A DNA stretch of 10,605 nt from Paracoccus sp. (in: a-proteobacteria) (GTDB lineage Bacteria > Pseudomonadota > Alphaproteobacteria > Rhodobacterales > Rhodobacteraceae): the NCBI GenBank assembly GCA_031178645.1, contig JAPSIP010000034.1, positions 1 to 10,605 of the forward strand. Reading direction: 5' to 3'. A program made the translations under genes and the position numbers. Below the pieces are notes generated by a model. That model was not told the origin of the DNA. It saw only the letters and a list, made by a program, of their open reading frames with translations, and made no database searches. Of the stretch, positions 1 through 9,860 are shown piece after piece. Position 1 is the first letter of the stretch. Each line of letters starts with the position of its first letter.

Positions 1-1
1 C

Positions 2-547
2 GCGATGATGGCGATCAACATCTGGGTGATGATGCTGGTGGCAAGCCTGATCTGGCTGATCCGCCGCCATCATGTCAGCGCGCTTGCCGCCAAGGCCGCC
101 GCCCCCATCGGTGCCGTGATGACGGTGATCGGCCTGATCACCGGCGCGGTCTGGGGCCAGCCGATGTGGGGCACCTGGTGGGAATGGGATCCGCGGTTGA
201 CCAGCTTCCTGATCCTGTTCCTGTTCTATATCGGCTATATCGCTCTGTGGTCCGCGATCGAGGATCCCGACAGCGCCGCCGACCTGACCGCCGTCCTGTG
301 CCTCGTCGGCTCGGTGTTTGCGCTTCTGTCGCGCTATGCCGTCTTCTTCTGGAACCAGGGCCTGCACCAGGGCGCCAGCCTGTCCGTCCAGCCGGGCGAG
401 AGGATGAGCGCGGTTTACCGATACCCCCTGTATCTGACGATGCTGGGCTTCGGCCTGTTGTTCCTGTCGCTGCTGTTGATCCGCACCCGCACCGAAATCC
501 GCAGGCGGCGGCTGGCCGCCCTGCAAGCAAGGGAAATGCGCCCATGA
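2..547 (+). CDS. ccmC: Haem transporter permease CcmC, 5' end outside window
   Basis: CcmC is the inner-membrane protein that, with CcmD and the CcmAB transporter, loads haem onto the chaperone CcmE for c-type cytochrome assembly in the periplasm. The reading frame is open to the left edge. The visible ~181 residues contain the family's tryptophan-rich signature WGTWWEWDPRLTS, a later HQGAS segment whose histidine corresponds to the second conserved haem-ligand histidine, and four to five hydrophobic spans. An arginine-rich tail (TRTEIRRRRL) ends the protein. Family members are about 240 residues, so roughly 60 N-terminal residues, including the first conserved histidine, lie outside. Its stop overlaps the ccmD start (ATGA), implying translational coupling. 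The assignment is secure from the signature and the following ccmD and ccmG. Confidence 0.95.
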   Translation, partial: AMMAINIWVMMLVASLIWLIRRHHVSALAAKAAAPIGAVMTVIGLITGAVWGQPMWGTWWEWDPRLTSFLILFLFYIGYIALWSAIEDPDSAADLTAVLCLVGSVFALLSRYAVFFWNQGLHQGASLSVQPGERMSAVYRYPLYLTMLGFGLLFLSLLLIRTRTEIRRRRLAALQAREMRP

Positions 548-687
548 TCGAGCTTGGAAAATACGCGGGCGCCGTGATCGGCGCCTATGGCCTGTCGCTG
601 GCCCTGCTGGGCGGGTTGATCTGGCGGACGCTGGCCGCCAATGCCCGCGCCCGCCGCGATCTGGAAAGGCAGGAAAACCGTGGCTAG
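544..687 (+). CDS. ccmD: Haem exporter small membrane protein CcmD
   Basis: A 47-residue protein with one transmembrane helix (about residues 8-30) preceded by MIELGKYA and followed by a strongly basic cytoplasmic tail (NARARRDLERQENRG). This is the usual topology of CcmD, the small subunit that stabilises the CcmABC-CcmE complex and helps release haem-loaded CcmE. The start overlaps the ccmC stop in an ATGA and has an AAGGGA ribosome binding site about 9 nt upstream, inside ccmC. The gene overlaps ccmG by 8 bp. Sequence conservation in CcmD is low, so the call rests on size, topology, tail charge and position between ccmC and ccmG. Confidence 0.9.
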   Translation: MIELGKYAGAVIGAYGLSLALLGGLIWRTLAANARARRDLERQENRG

Positions 688-1222
688 GATTTCTCCGCTT
701 GTCGCGTTGCCGCCCCTGGCCTTTGCCGCCCTGGCAGGGATGTTCCTGTGGGGGATGAACCGCGACGACCCGACGGCGCTTCCCTCGGCGATGGTTGGCC
801 GCGAGGCGCCGGCGGTGCCGCAGACGACGCTGCCGGGCAAGACCCAACTGACGGACGAGATGCTGCGCCAGCCGGGGGTGAAACTGGTGAACTTCTGGGC
901 AAGCTGGTGCCCGCCCTGCCGGGCCGAGCATCCGACGCTGACCGAACTGGCACGGCAGATGCCGGTCTATGGCGTCGATCTGCGCGATACCGATGCCAAT
1001 GCCCTGGCCTTCCTGACCGAGGATGGCGATCCCTTCGCGGCCATTGCGACCGATCCCAAAGGCCGCACCGCGATCGACTGGGGTGTCACGGCCCCGCCCG
1101 AGACCTTCATCATCGATGGCGAGGGCCGTATCCTTTACCGCTTCGCAGGCCCGCTGGTGCGAGAGGATTACACCAACCGCTTCCTGCCCCAGCTTGAAAA
1201 GGCGCTGCAGGCCGAGGAGTGA
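680..1222 (+). CDS. ccmG: Membrane-anchored thioredoxin CcmG (HelX/DsbE)
   Basis: CcmG is the periplasmic thiol-disulfide reductase that keeps apocytochrome c CXXCH cysteines (via CcmH) reduced for haem attachment. The 180-residue protein has an N-terminal signal anchor (about residues 5-25), then a thioredoxin fold with the active site WCPPC (C77 and C80), the family's acidic GVDLRD strand, and the cis-proline region GVTAPPETF. Most relatives read GVxGxPETF there, so the loop is slightly unusual. I chose GTG at 680 because an AGGA site sits 5 nt upstream and it places the hydrophobic anchor directly at the N-terminus. An upstream in-frame ATG at 641 would add an unneeded extension inside ccmD. 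It is the last gene of the ccm operon; R. capsulatus calls it helX. Confidence 0.95.
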   Translation: MARISPLVALPPLAFAALAGMFLWGMNRDDPTALPSAMVGREAPAVPQTTLPGKTQLTDEMLRQPGVKLVNFWASWCPPCRAEHPTLTELARQMPVYGVDLRDTDANALAFLTEDGDPFAAIATDPKGRTAIDWGVTAPPETFIIDGEGRILYRFAGPLVREDYTNRFLPQLEKALQAEE

Positions 1223-1232
1223 ACCCGCGCCG

Positions 1233-1562
1233 TCACGGCCCGTCGTTCAGATAGGGCGTCGATGCGCCCTTTGCGGCCTTGTCTGATTTGGCGGACTTCG
1301 CCTTGGGCGCGGCGGGCTTCCTAGGCTTCTTGGCGGCCTTGGGGGCCATCGCCTCGGCCACGTCCGGCATGGCCTGGTTCGTTGCCTGGGCGTTGTCGCC
1401 CGCCTGCATTCCGTCGCCTGACATGTCCCCGCTTCCCGACTGGTCGCGAAGTTCCTGTTCGGCCTGGTTCCAGTGATCCGAATCGCGGCCTTCGGGGCGG
1501 CCTTCGCTTTCCCAGATCTCGTGGGCGCGCTGCCTGATGCGTTCCTGATGGTCCTGATCCAT
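1233..1562 (-). CDS. DUF2934 protein with lysine/alanine-rich tail
   Basis: A 109-residue protein of unknown function. Residues 6-40 match the DUF2934 pattern (RIRQRAHEIWESEGRPEGR, then a WNQAEQEL stretch), a short helical motif common in small alpha- and betaproteobacterial proteins. Residues 41-70 form a Gly/Ser/Asp/Gln-rich linker. Residues 74-99 are a basic run of K, A and P resembling a histone H1-like tail (KAAKKPRKPAAPKAKSAK). The start has a strong AGGAGG site 6 nt upstream. The gene lies 20 bp after glgX and is probably the last gene of that operon. Its stop is 10 bp from the convergent ccmG stop. Nucleic-acid binding by the tail is only a guess from composition. Confidence 0.85.
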   Translation of the reverse strand: MDQDHQERIRQRAHEIWESEGRPEGRDSDHWNQAEQELRDQSGSGDMSGDGMQAGDNAQATNQAMPDVAEAMAPKAAKKPRKPAAPKAKSAKSDKAAKGASTPYLNDGP

Positions 1563-1582
1563 TTACATCCTCCTTTGTTGGA

Positions 1583-3671
<2,089 letters not shown>

Positions 3672-3682
<11 letters not shown>

Positions 3683-4805
3683 CGCGGGACTGCAGTGCCG
3701 ATCGTGCGGCCCCGTGCATCGACACCGGCGCGCGAACGGCCTCTCGCCGGTCCAGCATGGTCTGGGTAATCAGCACGGTTCCCCTGTCGCGGCGGAACCA
3801 CAGATCATCCTCGTCCGGGTCCTCGCCCACGACCAGCCCAGCCGGCACCTTGGTTCCCGGCGCCACGAGGCAGCGCGTCAACCGGGCCGAGGCTGGGACA
3901 AGCGCGCCGGGCATCGCCACGCTGCCGCGGCCCAGATACCATTCCGACAGGGTGGACGCGCGCGGCAGGCGGGCTGGCTGCTGGCCCACGAAGTCCAGAT
4001 GCGACAGCCGCAGCGATTCCAGCGTGCCCACATCGCGCCAATAGGTGTGGCCCGACGGACCGGCCGGCAGGCGATAGGACATGGCCAGCCCCTGCGCCAC
4101 GGCGGCGGGAATGACCTCGTGCCCGAAGTCCAGCGAGGCGATGTTGCGGCCGAACAGCGCGTCGCGCAGCCAGTCGGCCTCGAAGACATAGATGCCCATC
4201 GACACCATCGCATGGTCGGGATCGCCCGGAATGGCCGGCGGGTGGGCGGGCTTTTCCATGAAGGACAGGATGCGGCCGCTTGTGTCGGTCTGCATGACGC
4301 CAAAGCCGCTGGCGGCAGCGACGGGCACCACATCGACGGCCACGGTGACCGCCGCGCCCGAGGCCTTGTGCGCCGCGATCAGCGGGGCATAGTCCATGTC
4401 ATAGATATGGTCCGCCGCCACCACCAGGACCTGATCCGAGCCCCAGTCCTCGACCTGCGCCCAGTTGTGGCGCACCGCATCGGCGGTTCCAAGATAGGTG
4501 TCGCGTCCGTCCTTCAGGATCATCGCGCCCGATGCGAAATGCCCGTCCCAGCGTGCCGGCAGGTGGTCGTGCAGGGTCGCGGGGGCGAATTGCGTGGCGA
4601 CCACAAGCCGGTCAAGACCCGACCTGACGATGTTCGCCATCGCGAAATCGACGATCCTGTTGCGCCCTGCAAAATGCACGGCAGGCTTGCTTTCGGCGGC
4701 GGTCAGATCATGCAGGCGGGTGCCCTTGCCGCCCGCCAGCAAGATGGTGGCAACATTCAGGTCCGAATGGTTTTTCGAGACAAGATGGGACTGCAAAGCT
4801 GACAC
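3672..4805 (-). CDS. glgC: Glucose-1-phosphate adenylyltransferase GlgC, compact form
   Basis: Makes ADP-glucose and pyrophosphate from ATP and glucose-1-phosphate, the first committed step of bacterial glycogen synthesis. The 377-residue protein shows the nucleotide-binding ILLAGGKGTRL, the KPAVHFAGRNRIVDFA segment, YLGTADAV (adenine-contact tyrosine kept), ADHIYDMDY with the catalytic aspartate, EKPAHPP with the sugar-phosphate lysine, YWRDVGT, and a C-terminal VGEDPDED..VLITQTMLDRR. It is about 40-50 residues shorter than typical GlgC (~420). The stretch before YLGTADAV is shortened and the left-handed beta-helix domain has lost several turns. The GTG start at 4805 has an AAAGGA site 8 nt upstream; a TTG at 4841 is in frame but lacks support. 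glgX follows with an 11-bp overlap. A glgC-like paralogue with altered regulation is possible. Confidence 0.92.
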
Positions 4806-4813
4806 CGGCGCTA

Positions 4814-4819
4814 TCCTTT
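4814..4819 (-). promoter_or_regulatory. Ribosome binding site fixing the glgC start
   Basis: AAAGGA on the minus strand, 8 nt before the GTG at 4803-4805. It supports GTG rather than the upstream in-frame TTG codons as the start of glgC. Confidence 0.7.
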
Positions 4820-4821
4820 GG

Positions 4822-4860
4822 TTGGAAATCAAACAGCCCAACGGGCGACTCGCTTTCCAA
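4822..4860. repeat. Nested inverted repeat upstream of glgC
   Basis: Outer arms TTGGAAA (4822-4828) and TTTCCAA (4854-4860) are perfect inverted repeats. Exactly centred between them is GCCC-AAC-GGGC (4836-4846), and 7 nt separate the inner and outer arms on each side. The element lies just downstream of, and touches, the predicted -10 of the glgC promoter, across the likely start point. That position would suit an operator or a 5' leader structure. It lacks a U-tract, so it is not an intrinsic terminator. Function is inferred from position only. Confidence 0.4.
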
Positions 4861-4884
4861 ACTGAAACAACGCGTGATTGTTCC
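4860..4884 (-). promoter_or_regulatory. EcfG-type (general stress sigma) promoter for glgC-glgX
   Basis: On the minus strand, GGAAC (4880-4884) is followed after 16 nt by AGTT (4860-4863). This fits the alphaproteobacterial EcfG/RpoE2 consensus of GGAAC, 18-19 nt, then TT; only the less conserved first base of CGTT differs. The -10 is about 55 nt upstream of the GTG start of glgC. It would give glgC, glgX and the DUF2934 gene a promoter independent of the upstream treZ/treY transcript. There is no terminator after treY, so read-through is also likely. Confidence 0.55.
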
Positions 4885-4908
4885 AGTGGATATCATTTGT
4901 TAACCCGC

Positions 4909-7140
4909 TTATCGGAGGTTCTCGGTCCGGACGCTGACCATGCTGCCGTCGGAAAAGGCACGGGACAAAAGCGCATCCGGCACAGGCGCCCCCGCGGGGG
5001 CAAACTCGACCGAGATGGTCCGGTCCTGATGGCGGCGGATCAGGCGCAGGGTGCCGCCATCATCCTGCACCTGCGCGTCCGCGCCTTGCAGGAAATCAGC
5101 CTGGTCCCGGCGCAGCGCCAGCAGTTGCCGCGTCCAGTGCAGCTTGGCCTCGGGGTCATCGCCCTGCGCCGCCAGGGCGTCCCAGTCCACGGGCAGACGG
5201 TTGTCGGGATCGGTCAGCGCCAGCAGCCCGTTTTCGTCGCCGCGATAGATGTCGGGAAAACCGGGCATCAGCATCTGGATGGCAAGCTGGGCAAAGGACA
5301 GGGCTTGGCCCCGGTGCATCAGCGACTGAAGGGCCGGGGGGGTTCTGGCCTGCCATTCCCGCATCAGGTCGCGGGCAAAGGTCTTGGCCGCGGTCTCGGC
5401 AGCTTCGTCGGGATTGGTCCAGAAGCTTGTCAGCTTGGCCTCTCGCATCGCCTTTTCGATGTGCTGGCTGACCCGGTCCGTGGCCTTTTCGGCCTGACCG
5501 TCCCAGACCGCCAGCGCCGCCTGCACGACATACCATTGCCACCGCGGCTCCAAGCCCTGCGCGGAAGGCAGTCCAGCCGCGTCCTGATACAAGGCGTGGA
5601 AATCCTGGGGCAGGTGGCTGATCGCGACCAGCCGCATCCGGGAATCGCCCGACCGCTTGGTGTCATGGGTGGAAACCAGCGTCATGTCCGACGGACGCCG
5701 GGCGGCCAAAAAGGCATTGGCGTGATCGGCACTCACGGCGGGTTCGTCGGGTTCTGCGCCGACCTCGTTCGCGGGAAGGTAGCGGGTCCAGCGGAAGCCC
5801 GCGGTATCTTCCTGGGCCTTTGCCAGAAGCGCGCCGGATACCTGCTGGAAGCGGCGCACGAAGGCGCGGGCCGCGTCGGTTTCGGGATTGGCCATCAGGT
5901 CGGCCAGCAGATCAAGGACGGCCCGGTCGCGCAGTCCCTGGGCCGCATCCTCGGCAATCGTGCGCAGAAGCTTCTGGTCCTCGGGGCTGGCGCTGTCGGT
6001 GACATAGGTGCGATAGCGGGGCGTGGCCACCAGCAAGGCCGTGACCGCCTCGCGCAGCGACTCGGGGCCGGGTTCGGCAAGGGCAGAGCCTTGCGCCGCA
6101 AGGGCGGCCAGGTCGCCAAGCTGACGGCGTTCGGCGGCCAGTTCATTGTCCAGGACATCCAGCTTGGCCTGGCGCAGTTCCTCGCGGAACTCGGTCGAGA
6201 TGCCGGTGGCCTCGCGCCAGAAACCATCCAGCCTGTCGATCCCCGCCGGATCGGTCAGAAGCTGGGCGATCAGCCGCGCGGCCTCGTATCCGGTGGTCCC
6301 GACGGTGGGCCATTCCGGGGGTAAGGTTTCATCCCCAACAAGGATCTTTTCCACCCAGACCGGCGTGTCGGGCAGCGCCTCGTTCAGCCATTGCAGATAG
6401 GTGGCGGGATCGGCCAGCCCGTCGATGTGATCCACGCGCAGGCCCTGCACCTCGTCCTGGCGGACAAGATCAAAGATCAGGCTGTGGGTGTCTTCGAAGA
6501 CGGCGCGATCCTCGACCCGCATCCCGATCAGGCTGGTGACGTTGAAGAACCGCCGATGGGTGATGCCGTCCCGTTCAAGCGCGTAATGCACCAGCCGCCA
6601 GTGCTGGTTGTCGTGCAGGGCGCGCAGGTCGCTGGTGACCGGGCTGTCCTCGGCCAGGGGGACGGACACGTCGCCGAAATGCCACATCCCGTCGGCCACG
6701 CGGAAGGCCCCGTCGGCCAGCATCTTTTCGAACGGTTCGGGCAGGAAGGGCAGGACCAGCGGCCCGGCGGCCCAGTCGATGTCGAAGTGCCGGGCATAGC
6801 GGCTGGCCTGCCCCTGCTTCAGGACATCCAGCAGCCAGGGGTTTTCCAGCGTGAAGGCCGTGTGGTTCGGCACGATGTCCAGGATGATCCCCAACCCCCG
6901 GTCGCGGGCGGCCGCGGCCAGCCGGTCGAACCCGTCCCGACCGCCAAGCGCGGGGTCGATCTGCGTGGGGTCGGTGATGTCATAGCCGTGGGTCGACCCC
7001 GTGGTCGCCAGAAAGATCGGCGACAGGTAGATGTCCGAGACGCCCAGGTCCGACAGATAGGGCAGCAGTTGGACGACCCGGTCGAAATCGACTCCGTCGC
7101 GCATCTGGATCCGGTAGGTCGCGGTGGGGATGTTGGTCAT
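4909..7140 (-). CDS. treY: Maltooligosyltrehalose synthase TreY
   Basis: An intramolecular GH13 transglucosylase that converts the reducing-end alpha-1,4 bond of maltooligosaccharides to the alpha,alpha-1,1 bond of trehalose. The protein has 743 residues, within the family range. Visible motifs are TATYRIQ at the N-terminus, YLSPI..GSTHGYD (39-54), DIVPNH (88-93), GLRVDHIDGLADP with nucleophile D237, VWVEKIL with acid/base E264, and THDTKRSGDSR with D493. A long helical insert (about residues 300-450) is typical of TreY. The usual KGVEDTAFYRY segment reads KAQEDTAGFRW here, followed by a kept NEVG. The start overlaps the treZ stop in an ATGA, with AAGG 5 nt upstream, so the two are translationally coupled. 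It acts in the cytoplasm with TreZ. Confidence 0.95.
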   Translation of the reverse strand: MTNIPTATYRIQMRDGVDFDRVVQLLPYLSDLGVSDIYLSPIFLATTGSTHGYDITDPTQIDPALGGRDGFDRLAAAARDRGLGIILDIVPNHTAFTLENPWLLDVLKQGQASRYARHFDIDWAAGPLVLPFLPEPFEKMLADGAFRVADGMWHFGDVSVPLAEDSPVTSDLRALHDNQHWRLVHYALERDGITHRRFFNVTSLIGMRVEDRAVFEDTHSLIFDLVRQDEVQGLRVDHIDGLADPATYLQWLNEALPDTPVWVEKILVGDETLPPEWPTVGTTGYEAARLIAQLLTDPAGIDRLDGFWREATGISTEFREELRQAKLDVLDNELAAERRQLGDLAALAAQGSALAEPGPESLREAVTALLVATPRYRTYVTDSASPEDQKLLRTIAEDAAQGLRDRAVLDLLADLMANPETDAARAFVRRFQQVSGALLAKAQEDTAGFRWTRYLPANEVGAEPDEPAVSADHANAFLAARRPSDMTLVSTHDTKRSGDSRMRLVAISHLPQDFHALYQDAAGLPSAQGLEPRWQWYVVQAALAVWDGQAEKATDRVSQHIEKAMREAKLTSFWTNPDEAAETAAKTFARDLMREWQARTPPALQSLMHRGQALSFAQLAIQMLMPGFPDIYRGDENGLLALTDPDNRLPVDWDALAAQGDDPEAKLHWTRQLLALRRDQADFLQGADAQVQDDGGTLRLIRRHQDRTISVEFAPAGAPVPDALLSRAFSDGSMVSVRTENLR

Positions 7141-8849
7141 GATAGCCTTGCGCTGACAGAGATGGCAAAAGGGTCGCGGCCGATGCGGCCCAGCAAAAAT
7201 CCGGCGTCGTCCAAGGGTTGAAGCCCCCCGTCAGCCTGGCCCAGAGACAGGCGCAGGTCCAGCGTGCCGGCGTTGAAGAACCATGTCGCCTGGGCCGAGG
7301 CCGGGCCGTGGCGGGTGACCTGCGCGGGCTGGCTGCGCCCGCTTTTCAGCAGCGGGACGACACTGTCGCGGCGAAAGGCCAGGGCGCGGGCGGTCAGGTC
7401 CAGCCATTCGGCGGCATTGGCATCCTCGCTCCAGTCCAGCTTGGACCGGGCGAAGGTTTCAGGGGCCAGCGGATCGGGCACCTTCGATCCCAGGCTCGCG
7501 ATGCCCGCAAACTCGGCGGCGCGGCCTTCACGCACGGCCTTGGCCAGATCGCCCTCGAAATCGGCAAAGAACAGGAAGGGCGTGGTTGCGCCCCGTTCCT
7601 CGCCCATGAAGATCATCGGAACATAGGGCGCGACCAGCAGCAGGGCATAGGCCGCCTTGACGCCCTGCGGGTCGGCCAGCGACAGCAGCCTTTCGCCAAG
7701 GGCGCGGTTGCCCACCTGGTCATGCGTCTGGGTCGAGTTGACAAAGCCCGTGGGCGGCAGATCCCCGCAAGGCTCCCCGCGCGCCTCATCGCGCCCCGGG
7801 CGGGGCTGGCCTTCCTCGATATGGCCGCGTTCAAGCGCCAGGCACAGATCGCCAAAAGGGTCGTGCGAAAAGCTGGCGTAATAGCTGTCGGATTCGCCGG
7901 TCAGCTGGACATGGACGGCGTGGTGGAAGTCGTCGTTCCAGCTTGCGTCATAGCCATTCTCGCGCAGGAAGCGTTCGTTGCGCTCGTCCTCGACGATCAG
8001 GTGGATGGCGCGGCTTGCGTCCACCGCGCGGATGCGCCCGGCAAAGGTCGTCATGAAGTCATTCGCGCCCGGCCCGCTGATCTGGTGGACCGCATCCAGC
8101 CGCAGCCCGTCCATGCGATATTCGCCGATCCAGTATTCGGCGCACTGGATCCAGTATTCGCGAACGGCAGGCTGCGAAAAGTCGATGGCCGCGCCCCAGG
8201 GGGTATGGCGCGCCTCGTCGAAGAAGGGGGGGGCAGCGTGGTGCAGATATGCGCCTTCCGGGCCGAAATGGTTCATCACCAGGTCCAGGATCACCATGAT
8301 CCCCAGCGAATGGGCCTGATCGACAAAACGCCGCAAGTCGTCGGGTGTGCCATAGGCCGGGTGCAGCGCGTATGGCAGCACCCCGTCATATCCCCAGCCC
8401 CGATCGCCCTGCCACTGGCCCAGGGGCATCAGTTCGACCGCTGTGATGCCTAGGTCGGCCAGTTCCGCAAGCTTTTCGGCAGCGGCCCCCAGCGTGCCCT
8501 GCGGCGTGAAGGTGCCCAGGTGCATCTCATAGATCACCGCCTCTGCCCAGTCGCGGCCAGTCCAGGGCGCCTGCGGCTGGTCGTCGGCAGGTCCCAGCAC
8601 GACCGAGGGCGCGTGGACATCGCCCGACTGCAACCGGCTGGCAGGGTCGGGAATGTCCTGCCCGTCCACGCGCAGCAGATAGGTGTCGCCGGGCCGGGCC
8701 GGGGCGGTCGCCGTCCAGAAGCCGTCGGCATTGCGCGTCATCGGTTGCGCCTGTCCGTTCAGGATCAGGGCCACCTCGGACGCCGTGGGCGCCCAGGTGC
8801 CCACCGTCCATCCCGCATCGGACCAGCGTCCGCGCCAGTCATGCACCAT
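7137..8849 (-). CDS. treZ: Maltooligosyltrehalose trehalohydrolase TreZ
   Basis: A GH13 enzyme that cuts trehalose from the end of the maltooligosyltrehalose made by TreY. The 570 residues comprise an N-terminal CBM48-like domain (about 10-90, with VGTWAPTASEVAL), VIYEMHLGTFTPQGT (105-119), ITAVELMPL, DLVMNHFGPEG (189-199), MDGLRLDAVHQI with nucleophile D252, LIVEDERN with acid/base E287, and THDQVGNRALG with D377. The family normally has QNHDQVGN, so asparagine to threonine next to the catalytic pair is a local oddity. I chose ATG at 8849 because GAGGA sits 8 nt upstream. A GTG at 8864 overlapping the SDR stop (GTGA) would add five residues but lacks a ribosome binding site. The gene overlaps treY by 4 bp. 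Confidence 0.95.
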   Translation of the reverse strand: MVHDWRGRWSDAGWTVGTWAPTASEVALILNGQAQPMTRNADGFWTATAPARPGDTYLLRVDGQDIPDPASRLQSGDVHAPSVVLGPADDQPQAPWTGRDWAEAVIYEMHLGTFTPQGTLGAAAEKLAELADLGITAVELMPLGQWQGDRGWGYDGVLPYALHPAYGTPDDLRRFVDQAHSLGIMVILDLVMNHFGPEGAYLHHAAPPFFDEARHTPWGAAIDFSQPAVREYWIQCAEYWIGEYRMDGLRLDAVHQISGPGANDFMTTFAGRIRAVDASRAIHLIVEDERNERFLRENGYDASWNDDFHHAVHVQLTGESDSYYASFSHDPFGDLCLALERGHIEEGQPRPGRDEARGEPCGDLPPTGFVNSTQTHDQVGNRALGERLLSLADPQGVKAAYALLLVAPYVPMIFMGEERGATTPFLFFADFEGDLAKAVREGRAAEFAGIASLGSKVPDPLAPETFARSKLDWSEDANAAEWLDLTARALAFRRDSVVPLLKSGRSQPAQVTRHGPASAQATWFFNAGTLDLRLSLGQADGGLQPLDDAGFLLGRIGRDPFAISVSARLS

Positions 8850-8857
8850 GTCCTGTG

Positions 8858-8862
8858 TCCTC
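8858..8862 (-). promoter_or_regulatory. Ribosome binding site fixing the treZ start
   Basis: GAGGA on the minus strand, 8 nt before the ATG at 8847-8849. It overlaps the SDR stop codon, so SDR termination and treZ initiation are likely coupled. Confidence 0.65.
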
Positions 8863-9718
8863 ACATCATCGGCTTGCCGCCGGTGACGGCGATGGTCGTG
8901 CCCGAAACATAGCTGGACATGGGTTCGGCCAGCATCACATAGGCCGAGGCCAGTTCAACCGGCTGCGCAGGCCGGCCGATCGGATAATTGGCGCCGAAGT
9001 TCGACACCTTCTCGGCGTCCATGCTGGCGGGGATCAGCGGCGTCCAGACCGGGCCGGGGGCCACGGCATTGGCGCGGATCCCGCGTTCTGCCAGCATCTG
9101 CGCCAGGCCCATGGTAAAGTTCTGAATCGCGCCCTTGGTGGTGGCATAGGCCAGCAGGTTGGGGCTGGGATTGTCCGAATTGATCGAGGCCGTGTTGATG
9201 ATCGAACTGCCCGGTCCCATATGCGGCACCGCCGCCTTGGTCAGGTAGAACATCGCGTCGATATTGGTGGCGAAGGTATAGCGCCATTCCTCGTCCGGGA
9301 TGTTCTCGATCTTGTCGAAGGTCAGCTGGTGGGCGGCGTTGTTGACCAGGATGTCGATCTTGCCGAACGCCTGCGCCGTCTCGGCGATGATCCTGCGGCA
9401 ATGCTCGGGATCCGAAAGATCGCCCGGAAAGGTCAGGCATTCGCGCCCCGCATCGCGAACCAGTTGCGCAGTGGACTGCGCGTCGTCGGTTTCGTCCAGA
9501 TAGGACAGTGCCACATCCGCGCCTTCGCGGGCAAAGGCGATGGCCACGGCCCGGCCGATGCCGCTGTCGCCGCCGGTGATGATGGCCTTCATCCCCTCCA
9601 GCCGGTTTGCGCCGCGCCAGCTTTCCTCGCCGTGGTCGGGCTTGGGGTCCATCTTCTGAAAGCTGCCGGGCAATTCCTGCTGCTGCTTGGGGAACGGGGG
9701 CTTGGGATAATCACGCAT
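8861..9718 (-). CDS. SDR oxidoreductase, YghA / general stress protein 39 type
   Basis: A 285-residue NAD(P)-dependent short-chain dehydrogenase. An N-terminal extension of about 40 residues (YPKPPFPKQQQELPGSFQ, then MDPKPDHGEESW) is characteristic of the YghA/YhxC/YdaD group, which includes Bacillus general stress protein 39. The classical SDR fold follows: cofactor motif TGGDSGIG (48-55), acidic GDLSD (99-103), NNAA (126-129), N152, and catalytic S178, Y191 and K195 (YATTK), then PGPVWTPL. All catalytic residues are present; the substrate is unknown, and reduction of reactive aldehydes has been proposed for relatives. The ATG has GAGG 7 nt upstream. It is the first gene of the block and runs into treZ, which links it to stress protection rather than to trehalose chemistry itself. 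Confidence 0.92.
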   Translation of the reverse strand: MRDYPKPPFPKQQQELPGSFQKMDPKPDHGEESWRGANRLEGMKAIITGGDSGIGRAVAIAFAREGADVALSYLDETDDAQSTAQLVRDAGRECLTFPGDLSDPEHCRRIIAETAQAFGKIDILVNNAAHQLTFDKIENIPDEEWRYTFATNIDAMFYLTKAAVPHMGPGSSIINTASINSDNPSPNLLAYATTKGAIQNFTMGLAQMLAERGIRANAVAPGPVWTPLIPASMDAEKVSNFGANYPIGRPAQPVELASAYVMLAEPMSSYVSGTTIAVTGGKPMM

Positions 9719-9774
9719 CTGGCGGCCTCGCGGTCTGAAGGGTGGTCGGTGTTGCGGAGAACCCGCCCTTCCTG

Positions 9775-9800
9775 AACCGCCGGAACGCGATCAGGTTTCC
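9775..9800 (-). promoter_or_regulatory. Weak EcfG-type promoter for the SDR-treZ-treY operon
   Basis: On the minus strand, GGAAA (9796-9800) is followed after 17 nt by GGTT (9775-9778). The consensus is GGAAC and CGTT, so each element has one mismatch, while the TT spacing (19 nt) is right. The -10 is 57 nt upstream of the SDR start, leaving a leader of about 50 nt. Its credibility rests on sharing an intergenic region with an exact EcfG match in the opposite direction and on the stress nature of the genes. Confidence 0.35.
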
Positions 9801-9830
9801 GCCTTGCTGTTTATCAGCCGATGAAAGCTG

Positions 9831-9860
9831 CGCGGCGGGTGCGGAACAACTGCCGCCGCG
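9831..9860. repeat. 8-bp inverted repeat around the plus-strand -35
   Basis: CGCGGCGG (9831-9838) and CCGCCGCG (9853-9860) are perfect inverted repeats separated by 14 nt. The separating segment contains the GGAAC element (9843-9847) of the plus-strand promoter, which is therefore framed by the arms. This could be a binding site for a regulator that competes with or aids the sigma factor. It is also GC-rich enough to arise by chance in this genome. Confidence 0.4.

Noticed and set aside
1229-1239. Palindrome GCCGT-C-ACGGC between the convergent ccmG and DUF2934 stops, as a possible terminator
   Set aside because: The centre is a single base, so the full stem cannot form, and there is no T-tract on either side.
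4498-6324. A 608-codon plus-strand open frame opposite treY and the 5' part of glgC
   Set aside because: It is the antisense shadow of GC-rich coding sequence. The minus strand encodes an obvious TreY with all catalytic motifs, while the plus frame shows no recognisable domain and has no ribosome binding site.
7218-8453. A 411-codon plus-strand open frame opposite treZ
   Set aside because: Antisense shadow of treZ produced by third-position GC bias; composition rich in Gly, Arg, Gln and Val without family motifs.
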